In this document: positions 50,047-58,187 of the stretch, in pieces
Numbering within the stretch: the stretch's first letter is position 1
Layout of the letters: each line of letters begins with the position of its first letter
Origin: Caryophanales bacterium
GTDB taxonomy: Bacteria; Bacillota; Bacilli; Exiguobacteriales; Exiguobacteriaceae
DNA: 64,000 nt
Assembly: GCA_902362975.1 (NCBI GenBank)
Contig: CABIYO010000001.1
Span: 57,501 to 121,500 of the forward strand
Direction of reading: 5' to 3'
Translations under genes and position numbers: made by a program
The notes under the pieces: generated by a model
The model's input: the letters and a program-made list of their open reading frames with translations, nothing else
Databases searched by the model: none
Told to the model about the DNA's origin: nothing

Positions 50047-51135
50047 ATGGGAGTCACAATTGACTTAAATGCGATTCGCGAAAACAAACGCCGGATTGAA
50101 GCACTCGGGCGCCCCGTGTTTGCGGTCGTGAAAAACAATGCCTATAACCTAGGAATGGAGCCAGTTGTGACGACTTTGTATGATGAAGGAGTCCGTCACT
50201 TCATGGTGACCACGTTAGAAGAAGCGCTCGAAGTACGAACGCATGCGGAGTCGGCTCGCGTCCTCGTCATGAATCCGGTATATACGTGGGAACACGTGCA
50301 TGCCCATGATTTTGACGTCGCAATCGGCTCGTATGAATGGCTCGTTTTGCAGCGGGAGCATCTCGATGGCGTTCGCCTTCATTTGAAACTAGACGTCGGC
50401 ATGAACCGATTTGGTGCCAAAACGTTTGAAGAAGCACTACGGATCGTCGCCTTCTGCCAAAATGAAGGATTGAACCTTGTTGGATTATGTACACATTTTC
50501 CGCTTGCGGATGCAGACAATGCCGAAGTCGAGCATAGCGTCCAAGTCGAACGTTTTGCCGACTGGTCGACACGCTTGATGGAACGTCATACGTTTGAACT
50601 GATTCATGCCGCGAACAGTGCGGCCACGCTCCAAGACGACTCGCGCTTGCACCATTGCACACATGTGCGTGTCGGTATTTTCTTATACGGTTATTCATCG
50701 GTCGAGCCGGTTGAGTGGCTCGTACCTGCGTTTTATTGGGAGACAGAAGTGGTTGCCGTCCACGACATCGAAGCGGGGGCTCATGTCGGGTATGGAACGG
50801 GATATACCGCGGAATCGAAAGAACGGATTGCTGTCTTACCTGTCGGATATGGGGATGGATTGATGCGAGCGAGACGTCATTTACCCGTTCACATCGAGGG
50901 GAAAGCATACCCGTTCGTCAGTAACATCTTTATGAGCCATAGCTTCATTAAAGTCGACGAAGACGTACAAATCGGTGATCGCGTCGCATTATATGGGATC
51001 GAAACGAAAATCGATGACGTGACACGTGTTGGCTATGCCAACAACTCAGAACAGCTCTGTGCCCGTTCATGGCGTGTTCCACATCGCTTTGAAGGAGGAA
51101 TTGTATGTACACCACCAATCAATCAGAATGTTTGA
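50047..51135 (+). CDS. Alanine racemase homologue (Alr2-like)
   Basis: A 362-residue PLP TIM-barrel racemase. The PLP lysine is residue 29 in FAVVKNNAYNLG, where typical Alr has VKANAYGHG. The substrate-side LDVGMNRFG, the RVGIFLYGYSS segment and the second catalytic Tyr region VGYGTGYTAE are present. The altered PLP loop and the dap operon position resemble alr2 of Staphylococcus aureus, so alanine may not be the only or main substrate. ATG behind AAAGGAG is used. The last 31 bases overlap lysA. Confidence 0.85.
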   Translation: MGVTIDLNAIRENKRRIEALGRPVFAVVKNNAYNLGMEPVVTTLYDEGVRHFMVTTLEEALEVRTHAESARVLVMNPVYTWEHVHAHDFDVAIGSYEWLVLQREHLDGVRLHLKLDVGMNRFGAKTFEEALRIVAFCQNEGLNLVGLCTHFPLADADNAEVEHSVQVERFADWSTRLMERHTFELIHAANSAATLQDDSRLHHCTHVRVGIFLYGYSSVEPVEWLVPAFYWETEVVAVHDIEAGAHVGYGTGYTAESKERIAVLPVGYGDGLMRARRHLPVHIEGKAYPFVSNIFMSHSFIKVDEDVQIGDRVALYGIETKIDDVTRVGYANNSEQLCARSWRVPHRFEGGIVCTPPINQNV

Positions 51136-52397
51136 TCGAAGGCGTGTCCGTCCGTGAACTTCAAGCGACGTACGGGACACCCTTGTATATCATGAGTGAG
51201 TCAGAACTAGAGCGTCGTCTCGGAATCGTCCGGGATGCCTTTCTTGATAAATTTCCGAACACGTATGCGTTATACGCATCAAAAGCGTTATCGATTGCTG
51301 CCGTTTATGAAAAAGTCATGGCGGCAGGAATGAGCATCGACGTCGTCTCGCGAGGTGAGATGTACGTAGCACTGCATGCCGGGGTACCAGCAGAGCGCAT
51401 TCACGTTCACGGGTCGAACAAGACGATTTTGGATATCACATACGCGCTCGAACAAGGGATTACACACTTTACCATCGATAATATGCGAGAAATCAGCCTC
51501 TTGTCAGGACTTGCGGCTGAATACAATCGTGAAGTCGATGTGCTTCTCCGCATTGTGCCTCAAGTTGTCGGAGGTGCTCATGCGGCGATTCAAACGGGTG
51601 GGGTTGATACAAAATTCGGTTTCCCGACACACGACGACACGTATTTAGATGCTGTTCGTGCGACGTTAGAAGCCGAGCACTTACAGTTGAAGGGGATTCA
51701 CTGTCACGTCGGTTCTCAAATTCAAGATCCGACCCTCTTCATCAACACGGTGAAGACGATGGTGCGCTTCATGGATACGATTCGTCAGGAAACCGGCTAT
51801 ACGACGGACGTCTTGAACATCGGTGGGGGATTCGGCGTCGCTTACTTGGATGAAGACGAATATCTCGATTTTGCCCAGACGATGGAGCAAGTCATGGAGA
51901 CGTTGGTCGAAGAGGTCGAGGCTCGTGGATTACCACTTCCGAAAATCGGGATTGAGCCAGGACGTTGGCTCGTCGCCAATGCGGGTGCCACGCTGTATGA
52001 GGTGGGGACCGTCAAAGAAGTGAGCGGCGTTCGTACATTTGTGTCTGTCGATGGCGGGATGACGGATAATATCCGTCCGGCATTGTATGACGCAGAGTAT
52101 GAGGTCGTGGCAGCGACACGGATGAATGAAGAGAAGACGCTCGAAGCAAAAATAGTCGGAGCGTGCTGTGAGTCGGGAGACATCATCTCGAACCGCTCAT
52201 TGATCCCTCCTGTCACACCAGGTGATTTATTACTTGTCAAAGCGACGGGAGCGTACAATTTCTCGATGGCGAGCAACTATAACCAGATGCTTCGTCCAGC
52301 AGTTGTCTTCGTGAAGGACGGGGCACATCGACTTGTCGTTCGTCGCCAAACGTTTGAAGACTTGGTGGCATGTGAGGTCATTGGACAATCGACGTAA
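51105..52397 (+). CDS. lysA: Diaminopimelate decarboxylase LysA
   Basis: A 430-residue fold-type III PLP enzyme making L-lysine from meso-DAP. PLP lysine in ALYASKALS (near 60), GGGFGVAY, the EPGRWLVANAG block (near 285) and the catalytic CCESGD (near 348) are all present. AAGGAGG precedes the ATG, which lies inside the racemase gene. Last gene of the operon; a perfect terminator starts at its stop codon. Confidence 0.96.
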   Translation: MYTTNQSECLIEGVSVRELQATYGTPLYIMSESELERRLGIVRDAFLDKFPNTYALYASKALSIAAVYEKVMAAGMSIDVVSRGEMYVALHAGVPAERIHVHGSNKTILDITYALEQGITHFTIDNMREISLLSGLAAEYNREVDVLLRIVPQVVGGAHAAIQTGGVDTKFGFPTHDDTYLDAVRATLEAEHLQLKGIHCHVGSQIQDPTLFINTVKTMVRFMDTIRQETGYTTDVLNIGGGFGVAYLDEDEYLDFAQTMEQVMETLVEEVEARGLPLPKIGIEPGRWLVANAGATLYEVGTVKEVSGVRTFVSVDGGMTDNIRPALYDAEYEVVAATRMNEEKTLEAKIVGACCESGDIISNRSLIPPVTPGDLLLVKATGAYNFSMASNYNQMLRPAVVFVKDGAHRLVVRRQTFEDLVACEVIGQST

Positions 52398-52427
52398 GAC
52401 TGCAGAGCAATCTGTAGTCTTTTTTTG
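52397..52427 (+). terminator. Terminator of the lysine operon
   Basis: AGACTGCAGA pairs with TCTGTAGTCT around GCAA, followed by seven to eight T. Confidence 0.92.
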
Positions 52428-52430
52428 ATT

Positions 52431-52459
52431 TTGAAATGAGAACGTTTTTCAATTATGAT
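52431..52459 (+). promoter_or_regulatory. Promoter of the nitroreductase gene
   Basis: TTGAAA (52431-52436), 17 bp, TATGAT (52454-52459), 30 bases before the start codon. Confidence 0.68.
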
Positions 52460-52488
52460 AAAGAAGAGAAAAAGGGGAGGTGACGGTC

Positions 52489-53043
52489 ATGACAAAGACA
52501 GCAGCACAAAAGTTAATTGAAGAAAGACGTACGGTCCGTATGTTCAAGGAAGAACCAATCGATACGAAAGTGCTTTATGAAGTGTTGCAATCGGCACATC
52601 ACGCACCATTTCACAATAAAGTCGAGCCATGGAACGTGTATGTGTTCAATGGAGATGGGAAGCAAGTGTTACTCGATGCGCTCGAACCAGCCTTCTCGGA
52701 GGCGTCAGAGGGGCAACGCGAAAAGGTGACGGGGCGAATTTTAAATGCGGCGGCCTGTATGTATGTGACGGCAAAACATTTTGAGACGGACAAAGGGAAT
52801 CGTGACGCGTTGCTCGCGACGGCGACATTCATTCAAAATGTTCAACTGCTTTTAAGTGAACGGGAGATTGGAATGGTCTGGCGGACAGGTGGACTGTTCG
52901 ATGATGCACGGTTGAAGGAAATGATCGGGGCGGAAGGGGAGACGTTTATCGGTCTCCTTCAAATCGGGAAATATGACACAGAAGATATCCCTGCACCGAA
53001 AGCGCGACAACCGATTGATTCGCATCTCATCATGTTTGAATAA
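52489..53043 (+). CDS. Nitroreductase-family protein
   Basis: A 184-residue FMN-dependent nitroreductase-fold protein. The FMN-binding opening IEERRTVRMFKEEPID (near residue 10), the AHHAPFHNKVEPWN segment near 38 and the GGLFDD near 138 fit the family. The physiological substrate is unknown; relatives reduce nitro compounds, quinones or flavins with NAD(P)H. ATG behind GGGGAGG is used, not the GTG three codons earlier that overlaps the ribosome site. Confidence 0.87.
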   Translation: MTKTAAQKLIEERRTVRMFKEEPIDTKVLYEVLQSAHHAPFHNKVEPWNVYVFNGDGKQVLLDALEPAFSEASEGQREKVTGRILNAAACMYVTAKHFETDKGNRDALLATATFIQNVQLLLSEREIGMVWRTGGLFDDARLKEMIGAEGETFIGLLQIGKYDTEDIPAPKARQPIDSHLIMFE

Positions 53044-53044
53044 T

Positions 53045-53080
53045 AAAAAGCGAGCGATGGGGAATCCCTTCGCTCGCTTG
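53045..53080 (-). terminator. Terminator serving the minus-strand genes (and possibly the nitroreductase)
   Basis: AAGCGAGCGA pairs with TCGCTCGCTT. On the minus strand the stem is followed by TTTTATTATT; on the plus strand there is no T run, so it mainly ends the minus-strand transcript. Confidence 0.75.
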
Positions 53081-53097
53081 CTCTATATATCGGTCAG

Positions 53098-53151
53098 TTA
53101 TCGCTTTAATTTTGTTGCGAGCCAATTTTGAATCACAGTCGTTGGAATCAT
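53098..53151 (-). CDS. 17-residue ORF coupled to the upstream small gene
   Basis: The reading frame MIPTTVIQNWLATKLKR starts at an ATG that overlaps the stop of the 61-residue gene (ATGA). A GGAGGA lies eight bases upstream, inside the end of that gene. The peptide would be short, basic and amphipathic. Coupling and ribosome site are the only support; it could be chance. Confidence 0.3.
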   Translation of the reverse strand: MIPTTVIQNWLATKLKR

Positions 53152-53333
53152 TCAGTCGTTCCTCCATTTTTAGATTCTTCTTCTCTACTATTATCCAAAT
53201 GCATACGTTCCCAAACCTCTCGATGTGCGCCATGAAGGGCATCATCGAATGAATCATCGATATGAAGGCCATAACTTGGATTGATGGACGAGGCATACAG
53301 GTCTAGCATGAGTTGATCATGGTTCGGATACAT
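53148..53333 (-). CDS. 61-residue protein of unknown function
   Basis: A small soluble protein beginning MYPNHDQLMLDLYASS and ending in a polar, Glu-rich tail (NSREEESKNGGTTE). It has a hydrophobic/helical first third and a His-rich middle (DALHGAHREVWERMH). AAAGGAG lies about eight bases before the ATG on the minus strand; a longer frame with ATG six codons upstream lacks a site. I do not recognise it. It follows the YtoA-like gene on the same strand, and a perfect cre lies about 100 bases upstream. Confidence 0.65.
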   Translation of the reverse strand: MYPNHDQLMLDLYASSINPSYGLHIDDSFDDALHGAHREVWERMHLDNSREEESKNGGTTE

Positions 53334-53431
53334 AGAGTGGGCTCCTTTCAATACATCAGCTTGGCTACAACTTCAGTATACAAAGGAATTATGTAGAAAA
53401 TTCGAGAGAAACGTTAACATTTTATGAATGT

Positions 53432-53445
53432 TGTAAACGTTTTCA
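53432..53445 (-). promoter_or_regulatory. Candidate catabolite-responsive element
   Basis: TGTAAACGTTTTCA matches the short cre consensus TGWAANCGNTNWCA at every position. It overlaps the end of the YtoA-like gene and lies upstream of the 61-residue gene on the minus strand. Confidence 0.55.
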
Positions 53446-53979
53446 CAATTGTTGGATTTCGCGAACTGGAACGCACGACTGCTTATATTGTTCGGCACGC
53501 TTGGCATATTTCTTTACCGTTCTCTCCATGATAAAACGATCTTCATCGTTTAATGGACGAACGACTTTTGCTGGGACGCCCATGACCATCACCCCTTCAG
53601 GAATCTGCATGTTTGGTGTGACGAGCGCACCGGCAGCGACAAAGGACCCTTTTCCAATCTTCGCCCCATCGAGTACGGTAGCGTGCATGCCAATCAAGCA
53701 ATCTTCTTCAATCTCACAGCCGTGAATCATCGCCATGTGGCCAATCGAGACGCGATCATGAATGATGGTCGGTGAGCCTTCATATTGGTGGATCATCGAA
53801 CCATCTTGAATGTTGACGTATGAACCGATTTGAATGGGTCCTTCGTCTCCACGGATGACGGTATTGAACCATACTCCCGAGTGAGCACCGATGGTCACGT
53901 CTCCTATCACGTGTGTCCCTGGTGCAAGATAAGTCGTCGGATCGACTTTTGGTGTCAACTCTCCTAATTTGTATTGCAT
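53443..53979 (-). CDS. Gamma-carbonic-anhydrase-like protein (YtoA/PaaY family)
   Basis: A 178-residue left-handed beta-helix protein. Hexapeptide repeats run from about residue 20 to 140, with the family hallmarks NTVIRGDEGPIQIGSYVNIQD, a metal His in MIHQYEG, IGHMAMIHGCEI (two further His) and IGMHATVLDGAKIG. It resembles YtoA of Bacillus and the gamma-type carbonic anhydrases. Carbonic anhydrase activity is often absent or redox-dependent in this group, so the function is open. AAAGGGG lies upstream of the ATG. Confidence 0.88.
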   Translation of the reverse strand: MQYKLGELTPKVDPTTYLAPGTHVIGDVTIGAHSGVWFNTVIRGDEGPIQIGSYVNIQDGSMIHQYEGSPTIIHDRVSIGHMAMIHGCEIEEDCLIGMHATVLDGAKIGKGSFVAAGALVTPNMQIPEGVMVMGVPAKVVRPLNDEDRFIMERTVKKYAKRAEQYKQSCVPVREIQQL

Positions 53980-54036
53980 CGTTGTAACCCCTTTCAGAAA
54001 GATATATTATCATTGTCGCACAACTTGAAAAAGAAA

Positions 54037-54066
54037 TTGCAACGAAAAGAATATTCTTGGTAAGAT
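54037..54066 (+). promoter_or_regulatory. Probable promoter of ade
   Basis: TTGCAA (54037-54042), 18 bp, TAAGAT (54061-54066). A small palindrome AGAATATTCT lies in the spacer (54048-54057). Confidence 0.5.
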
Positions 54067-54098
54067 AGTTAAAATACGTTGAATAAGGAGATCAAGAG

Positions 54099-55808
54099 AT
54101 GGAGAAACAACATTTGATTGACATCGCCGCAAAGAAAAAGAAAGCGGCCGTCGTCTTTAAAGACGTCGCAGTGATTGACGTGTACAGTCGTGAGACGATT
54201 CGTACAGACGTCGCCATCGACGCAGGATATATCGTGGCTATTGGGGATGGGTACGATGGAGAGGTCGAGTATCACGATCCGACGTGGACGCTTGCGCCGT
54301 CCTTTATCGATTCGCACGTCCATATCGAGTCATCGATGGTCCCCCCGCATGAATTTGCGAAAGCAGTCTTACCGCTTGGCGTCACGACGGTGATTGCCGA
54401 TCCACATGAGATTGCGAATGTGAACGGAGCACTTGGAATTGAATACATGCTGGCGGATGCGAAAGGACTTCCACTCGACGTCCGGATGATGCTTCCGAGT
54501 TGTGTACCAGCGACACCATTTGAACATGCGGGCGCAAAACTGTATGCAGAAGATTTGGCACCGTTTTTAGGAGATCCAGGGGTGCATGGCCTAGGCGAAG
54601 TCATGGACTATCCATCAGTTGAAGCCGGAAGTGAAGACATGCTTCAAAAGATCTCTCAGACGGAACAAGCGGGTAAAGTCGTGGATGGACATGCTTCAGG
54701 TTTCAACCCAGATCAATTGAATGTATATCGCTCAGCAGGAATCATGACGGATCATGAATGTACGACTGCGGAAGAGGCGATTGAACGAGTGCGACGTGGA
54801 TTCTACGTTCAAATTCGGGAAGGGTCCGTTGCTCGAAACGTGGAGAAGGTGAGCCTAGCCGTTACGGAAAGCAATGCCCACCGCTTCCTTTTCTGTACGG
54901 ATGATAAGCATTTGGATGACTTGGTCGCGGAAGGTGGAATCGACTACAACATCCGTACCGCCATCAAGCAAGGGGTTAAGCCGGAAACGGCCTATGCCAT
55001 CGCAAGTTTACATGCCGCAGAGGCCTATGGATTAAAAGAGGTCGGGGCGATCGCGCCTGGTAAGAAAGCGAACTTCGTTATCTTGTCAGACGTCGAATCG
55101 GTAAAAATCGAACAAGTGTATGTGAATGGTACGCTCGTCGCGGAGAAGGGAAATGCGACGTTTGAATCGGAAGGGATTGAAGTGCCGAAACCGATGAAAG
55201 GTGAGCTCGCCTTACCCGAATTGACCGCCGAGTCGTTCCGACTTGCCGCAAGTGAAGAAGAAATCGATGTCATTCAAGTGCTTCCGAACAGCTTGTTGAC
55301 GAAACGACAGCGTCTCTCGTTCCAACCAGACGCATCAGGCGCAGATTTATCGCAGGATATCGCGACGCTTGCCGTCATCGAACGCCATCACGGGACAGGC
55401 CATATGGCTCTTGCCCCGGTAACGGGATTTGGCTTGAAACGAGGTGCCCTAGCAGCCACGGTTGCCCATGACAGCCATAATTTGGTCGTCGCCGGGGTCA
55501 GTCCGGAAGACATGTTGCTCGCAGCGAGAACGCTTGAAAAAGTAGGGGGAGGCGTCGTCGCCGTATCGGAAGGTGAAGTGCTTGCCGTCCTTCCGCTCGA
55601 GATTGGTGGACTGATGACGAAGCGACCTTATCGTGAAGTGGCAGAGCTCTTGGAACAGCTCAATGATGCGCTAGATGTCGTGGGAGCCCATCGTCATTTC
55701 AATCCATACTTGACGATGTCCTTCCTCGCCTTACCGGTCATTCCAGACTTGAAATTGACCGATATGGGATTGTTCGACGTGACCACCTTCTCATTCATCA
55801 ACGCTTGA
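54099..55808 (+). CDS. ade: Adenine deaminase
   Basis: A 569-residue amidohydrolase converting adenine to hypoxanthine for purine salvage. The metal motif FIDSHVHIESSMVPP (near residue 68) with PHEIANVNG, DGHASGF and a conserved C-terminal domain (HDSHNLVVAGVSPEDM near 463) match bacterial Ade/AdeC. It is the authentic family member in this window, in contrast to the YerA-type paralogue at 17 kb. AAGGAGA precedes the ATG. No terminator is visible after it. Confidence 0.95.
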   Translation: MEKQHLIDIAAKKKKAAVVFKDVAVIDVYSRETIRTDVAIDAGYIVAIGDGYDGEVEYHDPTWTLAPSFIDSHVHIESSMVPPHEFAKAVLPLGVTTVIADPHEIANVNGALGIEYMLADAKGLPLDVRMMLPSCVPATPFEHAGAKLYAEDLAPFLGDPGVHGLGEVMDYPSVEAGSEDMLQKISQTEQAGKVVDGHASGFNPDQLNVYRSAGIMTDHECTTAEEAIERVRRGFYVQIREGSVARNVEKVSLAVTESNAHRFLFCTDDKHLDDLVAEGGIDYNIRTAIKQGVKPETAYAIASLHAAEAYGLKEVGAIAPGKKANFVILSDVESVKIEQVYVNGTLVAEKGNATFESEGIEVPKPMKGELALPELTAESFRLAASEEEIDVIQVLPNSLLTKRQRLSFQPDASGADLSQDIATLAVIERHHGTGHMALAPVTGFGLKRGALAATVAHDSHNLVVAGVSPEDMLLAARTLEKVGGGVVAVSEGEVLAVLPLEIGGLMTKRPYREVAELLEQLNDALDVVGAHRHFNPYLTMSFLALPVIPDLKLTDMGLFDVTTFSFINA

Positions 55809-55851
55809 CTCGGTCTAACGTATGATTTTTGTTAAGAACCGCCGATAACGA

Positions 55852-55880
55852 TTGAATGCGTGACGGAAAGTTGATATAGT
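55852..55880 (+). promoter_or_regulatory. Promoter of the 94-residue gene
   Basis: TTGAAT (55852-55857), 17 bp, TATAGT (55875-55880). Confidence 0.6.
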
Positions 55881-55926
55881 TACGACAAGTTTCATCGGGT
55901 CAACATTGAAAGGGGGGATATTACAG

Positions 55927-56211
55927 ATGGAACAAGTTGCTTACAATCGGTCGTATGATGAACATGAGGAATTGATCAATTCTGTATATCGTGCTTTCAA
56001 GGACCGATGCGAAGAACTACCAGAAGAAACACGGACAAAACGCCGTTTACGACGACTCATTTTCTCTACGATTAAAGAACAGACGAAGTCTCACGCTGAC
56101 CGATTCGTGTTGTATCACTTCTTCAACGACTTCTTTAAAGCGGTGGAAATGAATGACCAAGAAGCACTCGCTGTCTTGAAGCGAATCATTCATGATGAAA
56201 AAAACTATTGA
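55927..56211 (+). CDS. 94-residue charged helical protein of unknown function
   Basis: A small, highly charged, probably all-helical cytoplasmic protein. Its middle is strongly basic (TRTKRRLRRLIFSTIKEQ) and is followed by SHADRFVLYHFFNDFFKAVEM. I do not recognise a family. GAAAGGGGGG lies about 12 bases before the ATG; a TTG seven codons upstream overlaps that site and is rejected. It has its own promoter and sits just before a lysine riboswitch, but no terminator separates them clearly. Confidence 0.7.
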   Translation: MEQVAYNRSYDEHEELINSVYRAFKDRCEELPEETRTKRRLRRLIFSTIKEQTKSHADRFVLYHFFNDFFKAVEMNDQEALAVLKRIIHDEKNY

Positions 56212-56235
56212 TATGTGACGCCAACCTGTGATAAT
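56208..56235 (+). promoter_or_regulatory. Promoter of the NhaC-type transporter transcript
   Basis: TTGATA (56208-56213), 16 bp, GATAAT (56230-56235) with an upstream TG. It overlaps the stop codon of the preceding gene and lies about 35 bases before the riboswitch. Confidence 0.65.
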
Positions 56236-56270
56236 TTAGACGTAACTTTAAATGAATATTCGTGCTATCG

Positions 56271-56436
56271 ATGAGGTAGAGGTGCGATGCTGATGAGTAA
56301 GTAGTCGGAGGATGACAACGATGAGGACTACAAAAAGGCAGGATCGCCGAAGTGCAACACCATGTCCGTGGGGTTGTGCTGGGCTGACGGGAAATACCCG
56401 TCGGACTGCCATACATATTTACGTATGGAGCGCTCC
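56271..56436 (+). promoter_or_regulatory. Second lysine riboswitch (L-box)
   Basis: AGAGGTGCGATGC with GATGAGTAAGTAG, then AAAGGCAGGATCGCCGAAGTGC, GCTGGGC, a GACGGG/CCCGTC hairpin, GGACTGCC and GGAGCGCTCC follow the lysine aptamer plan seen at 44.2 kb. The two copies share core motifs but differ in all variable stems, so they are not a recent duplication. Confidence 0.9.
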
Positions 56437-56463
56437 AAGTCGGCTAAGAAAGACGGAACATCC

Positions 56464-56511
56464 AGCGGGGGTGTCGGCTTTGTTGCCGATGCCCTCGCTT
56501 TGCGTTTTTTA
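56464..56511 (+). terminator. Lysine-riboswitch terminator
   Basis: AGCGGGGGTGTCGGC pairs (three G-U) with GCCGATGCCCTCGCT around TTTGTT, followed by TTGCGTTTTTT. Confidence 0.85.
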
Positions 56512-56551
56512 AGCATAGGGGGCCTCATCCTAAAAAAGGGAGGAATTCAGC

Positions 56552-58144
56552 ATGGTAGATTATTCAACATCGGTACTCTCACTCGTACCGGCATTACTTG
56601 CAATTATTATGGCAATCACAACACGAAAGGTCATTCCATCACTCGGTGTCGGGATTATCGCAGGAGTCCTTCTCTTGCATAGCTTCAATCCAATTGATTC
56701 GATTCAATATTTGTGGTCGAACGTCATCGCCTTATTCTGGGCGGATGGAGCCATCAACGAATGGAACGTCTTGTTGATTGCGTTCTTGCTCCTGCTCGGG
56801 ATTTTATCGTCAATCATTCAAACGTCAGGTGGCGCACGCGCATTTGGTGAATGGGCTGCGGCGAACGTCAAGACAGCACGTGGTGCACGTCTCGTTTCAT
56901 TCGGACTTGGTATTTTGATCTTTATCGATGACTACTTCAACAGCTTGGCGGTCGGGAACATCAGTCGTCCACTCACAGACCGTAAAAACATCTCACGTGC
57001 AAAACTGGCTTACATGATTGACTCGACGGCAGCACCTGTCTGTGTCATCAGCCCGCTTTCAAGTTGGGGGGCATATATCATCGCCATCATCGCAGGCATT
57101 TTGGCAAAATACTCGATTGACAGTTACTCGTCATTCTCTGCATTCATTCAAATCATCCCAATGAACTTCTATGCCGTCTTCGCATTACTCTTGACAGCAT
57201 ATGTGGCATTTACTGGACTCGCCATCGGACCGATGCGCACGCATGAACTTCGTGCCCTCCAAGGGGAGTTGTATGATTCGGCAAAAGGAAAGCCGATGGG
57301 AATGAGCGAAGATTTGCATGAGCACGAAGGTGGGAAAGTACGTGATTTGATCGTACCTATCATCACGCTCATCATCGCGACAGTGTCAGCGATGCTTTAC
57401 ACGGGTGGTCAAGCGCTCGCAGCGGATGGTCAAGACTTCTCATTGATTGGAGCCTTCGAATCGACAGACGTGACACGCTCGCTCGTAGCGGGTGTCGTCA
57501 TCAGTTTAATTGTCGCATTTTTGCTTCTCATTGGTCGTAAAATCCCAACGCGTGACTATGGAAAAGCGGTATGGGAAGGCGTTCGTGCCATGTGGCCGGC
57601 TGTCTTGATTCTCTTGTTTGCTTGGACAATCATTGCGGTCATCAGCGACATGAAGACTGGTGAATACTTGGCGAGCTTCGTGACAGATACAATCGCTGCA
57701 TCTTACTTGCCACTCCTTCTCTTCTTGATTGCCGGAATCATGGCATTCTCGACAGGAACGAGTTGGGGAACATTTGGTTTGATGCTTCCAATCGGTGCCG
57801 ACTTGATCATGGCTGTTGAACCGGAACTCCTTCTCGCGTCACTTGCGGCTGTATTGGCCGGCGCGGTGTTTGGTGACCACTGTTCACCAATTTCAGATAC
57901 AACGATTCTCAGCTCAACAGGAGCGGGTTCGCACCACATCGACCACGTGGTGACACAATTGCCGTATGCTATTCTTGCAGCGGTCGTGTCAGCGATCGGT
58001 TACTTGGTGCTCGGGATTACAGCATCGATTTGGATCGGATTCTTCGCTGCATTGATTTCGTTTATCGTATTGGTTGGAATCGCAGAAGTGATTTCAAAAC
58101 GTGGGAAAGTACCTGCAGAACTTCGCGCAAAGCGTGAGGCGTGA
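56552..58144 (+). CDS. NhaC-type transporter, probable lysine permease
   Basis: A 530-residue membrane protein with about 12-13 helices, of the NhaC / YqkI-type antiporter superfamily. Conserved stretches: ILIFIDDYFNSLAVG (near 127), DSTAAPVCVISPLSSWG (near 157), FSTGTSWGTFG (near 396) and GDHCSPISDTTILSSTGAG (near 440). The plain family name suggests Na+/H+ antiport, but the lysine riboswitch in front makes lysine import the likely job; NhaC-type members of the lysine regulon have been predicted as lysine transporters (LysW). GGGAGG precedes the ATG. Confidence 0.88.
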   Translation: MVDYSTSVLSLVPALLAIIMAITTRKVIPSLGVGIIAGVLLLHSFNPIDSIQYLWSNVIALFWADGAINEWNVLLIAFLLLLGILSSIIQTSGGARAFGEWAAANVKTARGARLVSFGLGILIFIDDYFNSLAVGNISRPLTDRKNISRAKLAYMIDSTAAPVCVISPLSSWGAYIIAIIAGILAKYSIDSYSSFSAFIQIIPMNFYAVFALLLTAYVAFTGLAIGPMRTHELRALQGELYDSAKGKPMGMSEDLHEHEGGKVRDLIVPIITLIIATVSAMLYTGGQALAADGQDFSLIGAFESTDVTRSLVAGVVISLIVAFLLLIGRKIPTRDYGKAVWEGVRAMWPAVLILLFAWTIIAVISDMKTGEYLASFVTDTIAASYLPLLLFLIAGIMAFSTGTSWGTFGLMLPIGADLIMAVEPELLLASLAAVLAGAVFGDHCSPISDTTILSSTGAGSHHIDHVVTQLPYAILAAVVSAIGYLVLGITASIWIGFFAALISFIVLVGIAEVISKRGKVPAELRAKREA

Positions 58145-58150
58145 TATATG

Positions 58151-58187
58151 AAAATGACTTCCATCAAATCGATGGAAGTCATTTTTT
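58151..58187 (+). terminator. Terminator after the NhaC-type gene
   Basis: AAATGACTTCCATC pairs with GATGGAAGTCATTT around AAATC, with T run on the plus strand. Confidence 0.9.

Noticed and set aside
53030-53296. 88-codon minus-strand frame over the nitroreductase stop and small genes
   Set aside because: It overlaps the 61-residue gene in another frame and a terminator, and its start has no ribosome site; the 61-residue frame is better supported.
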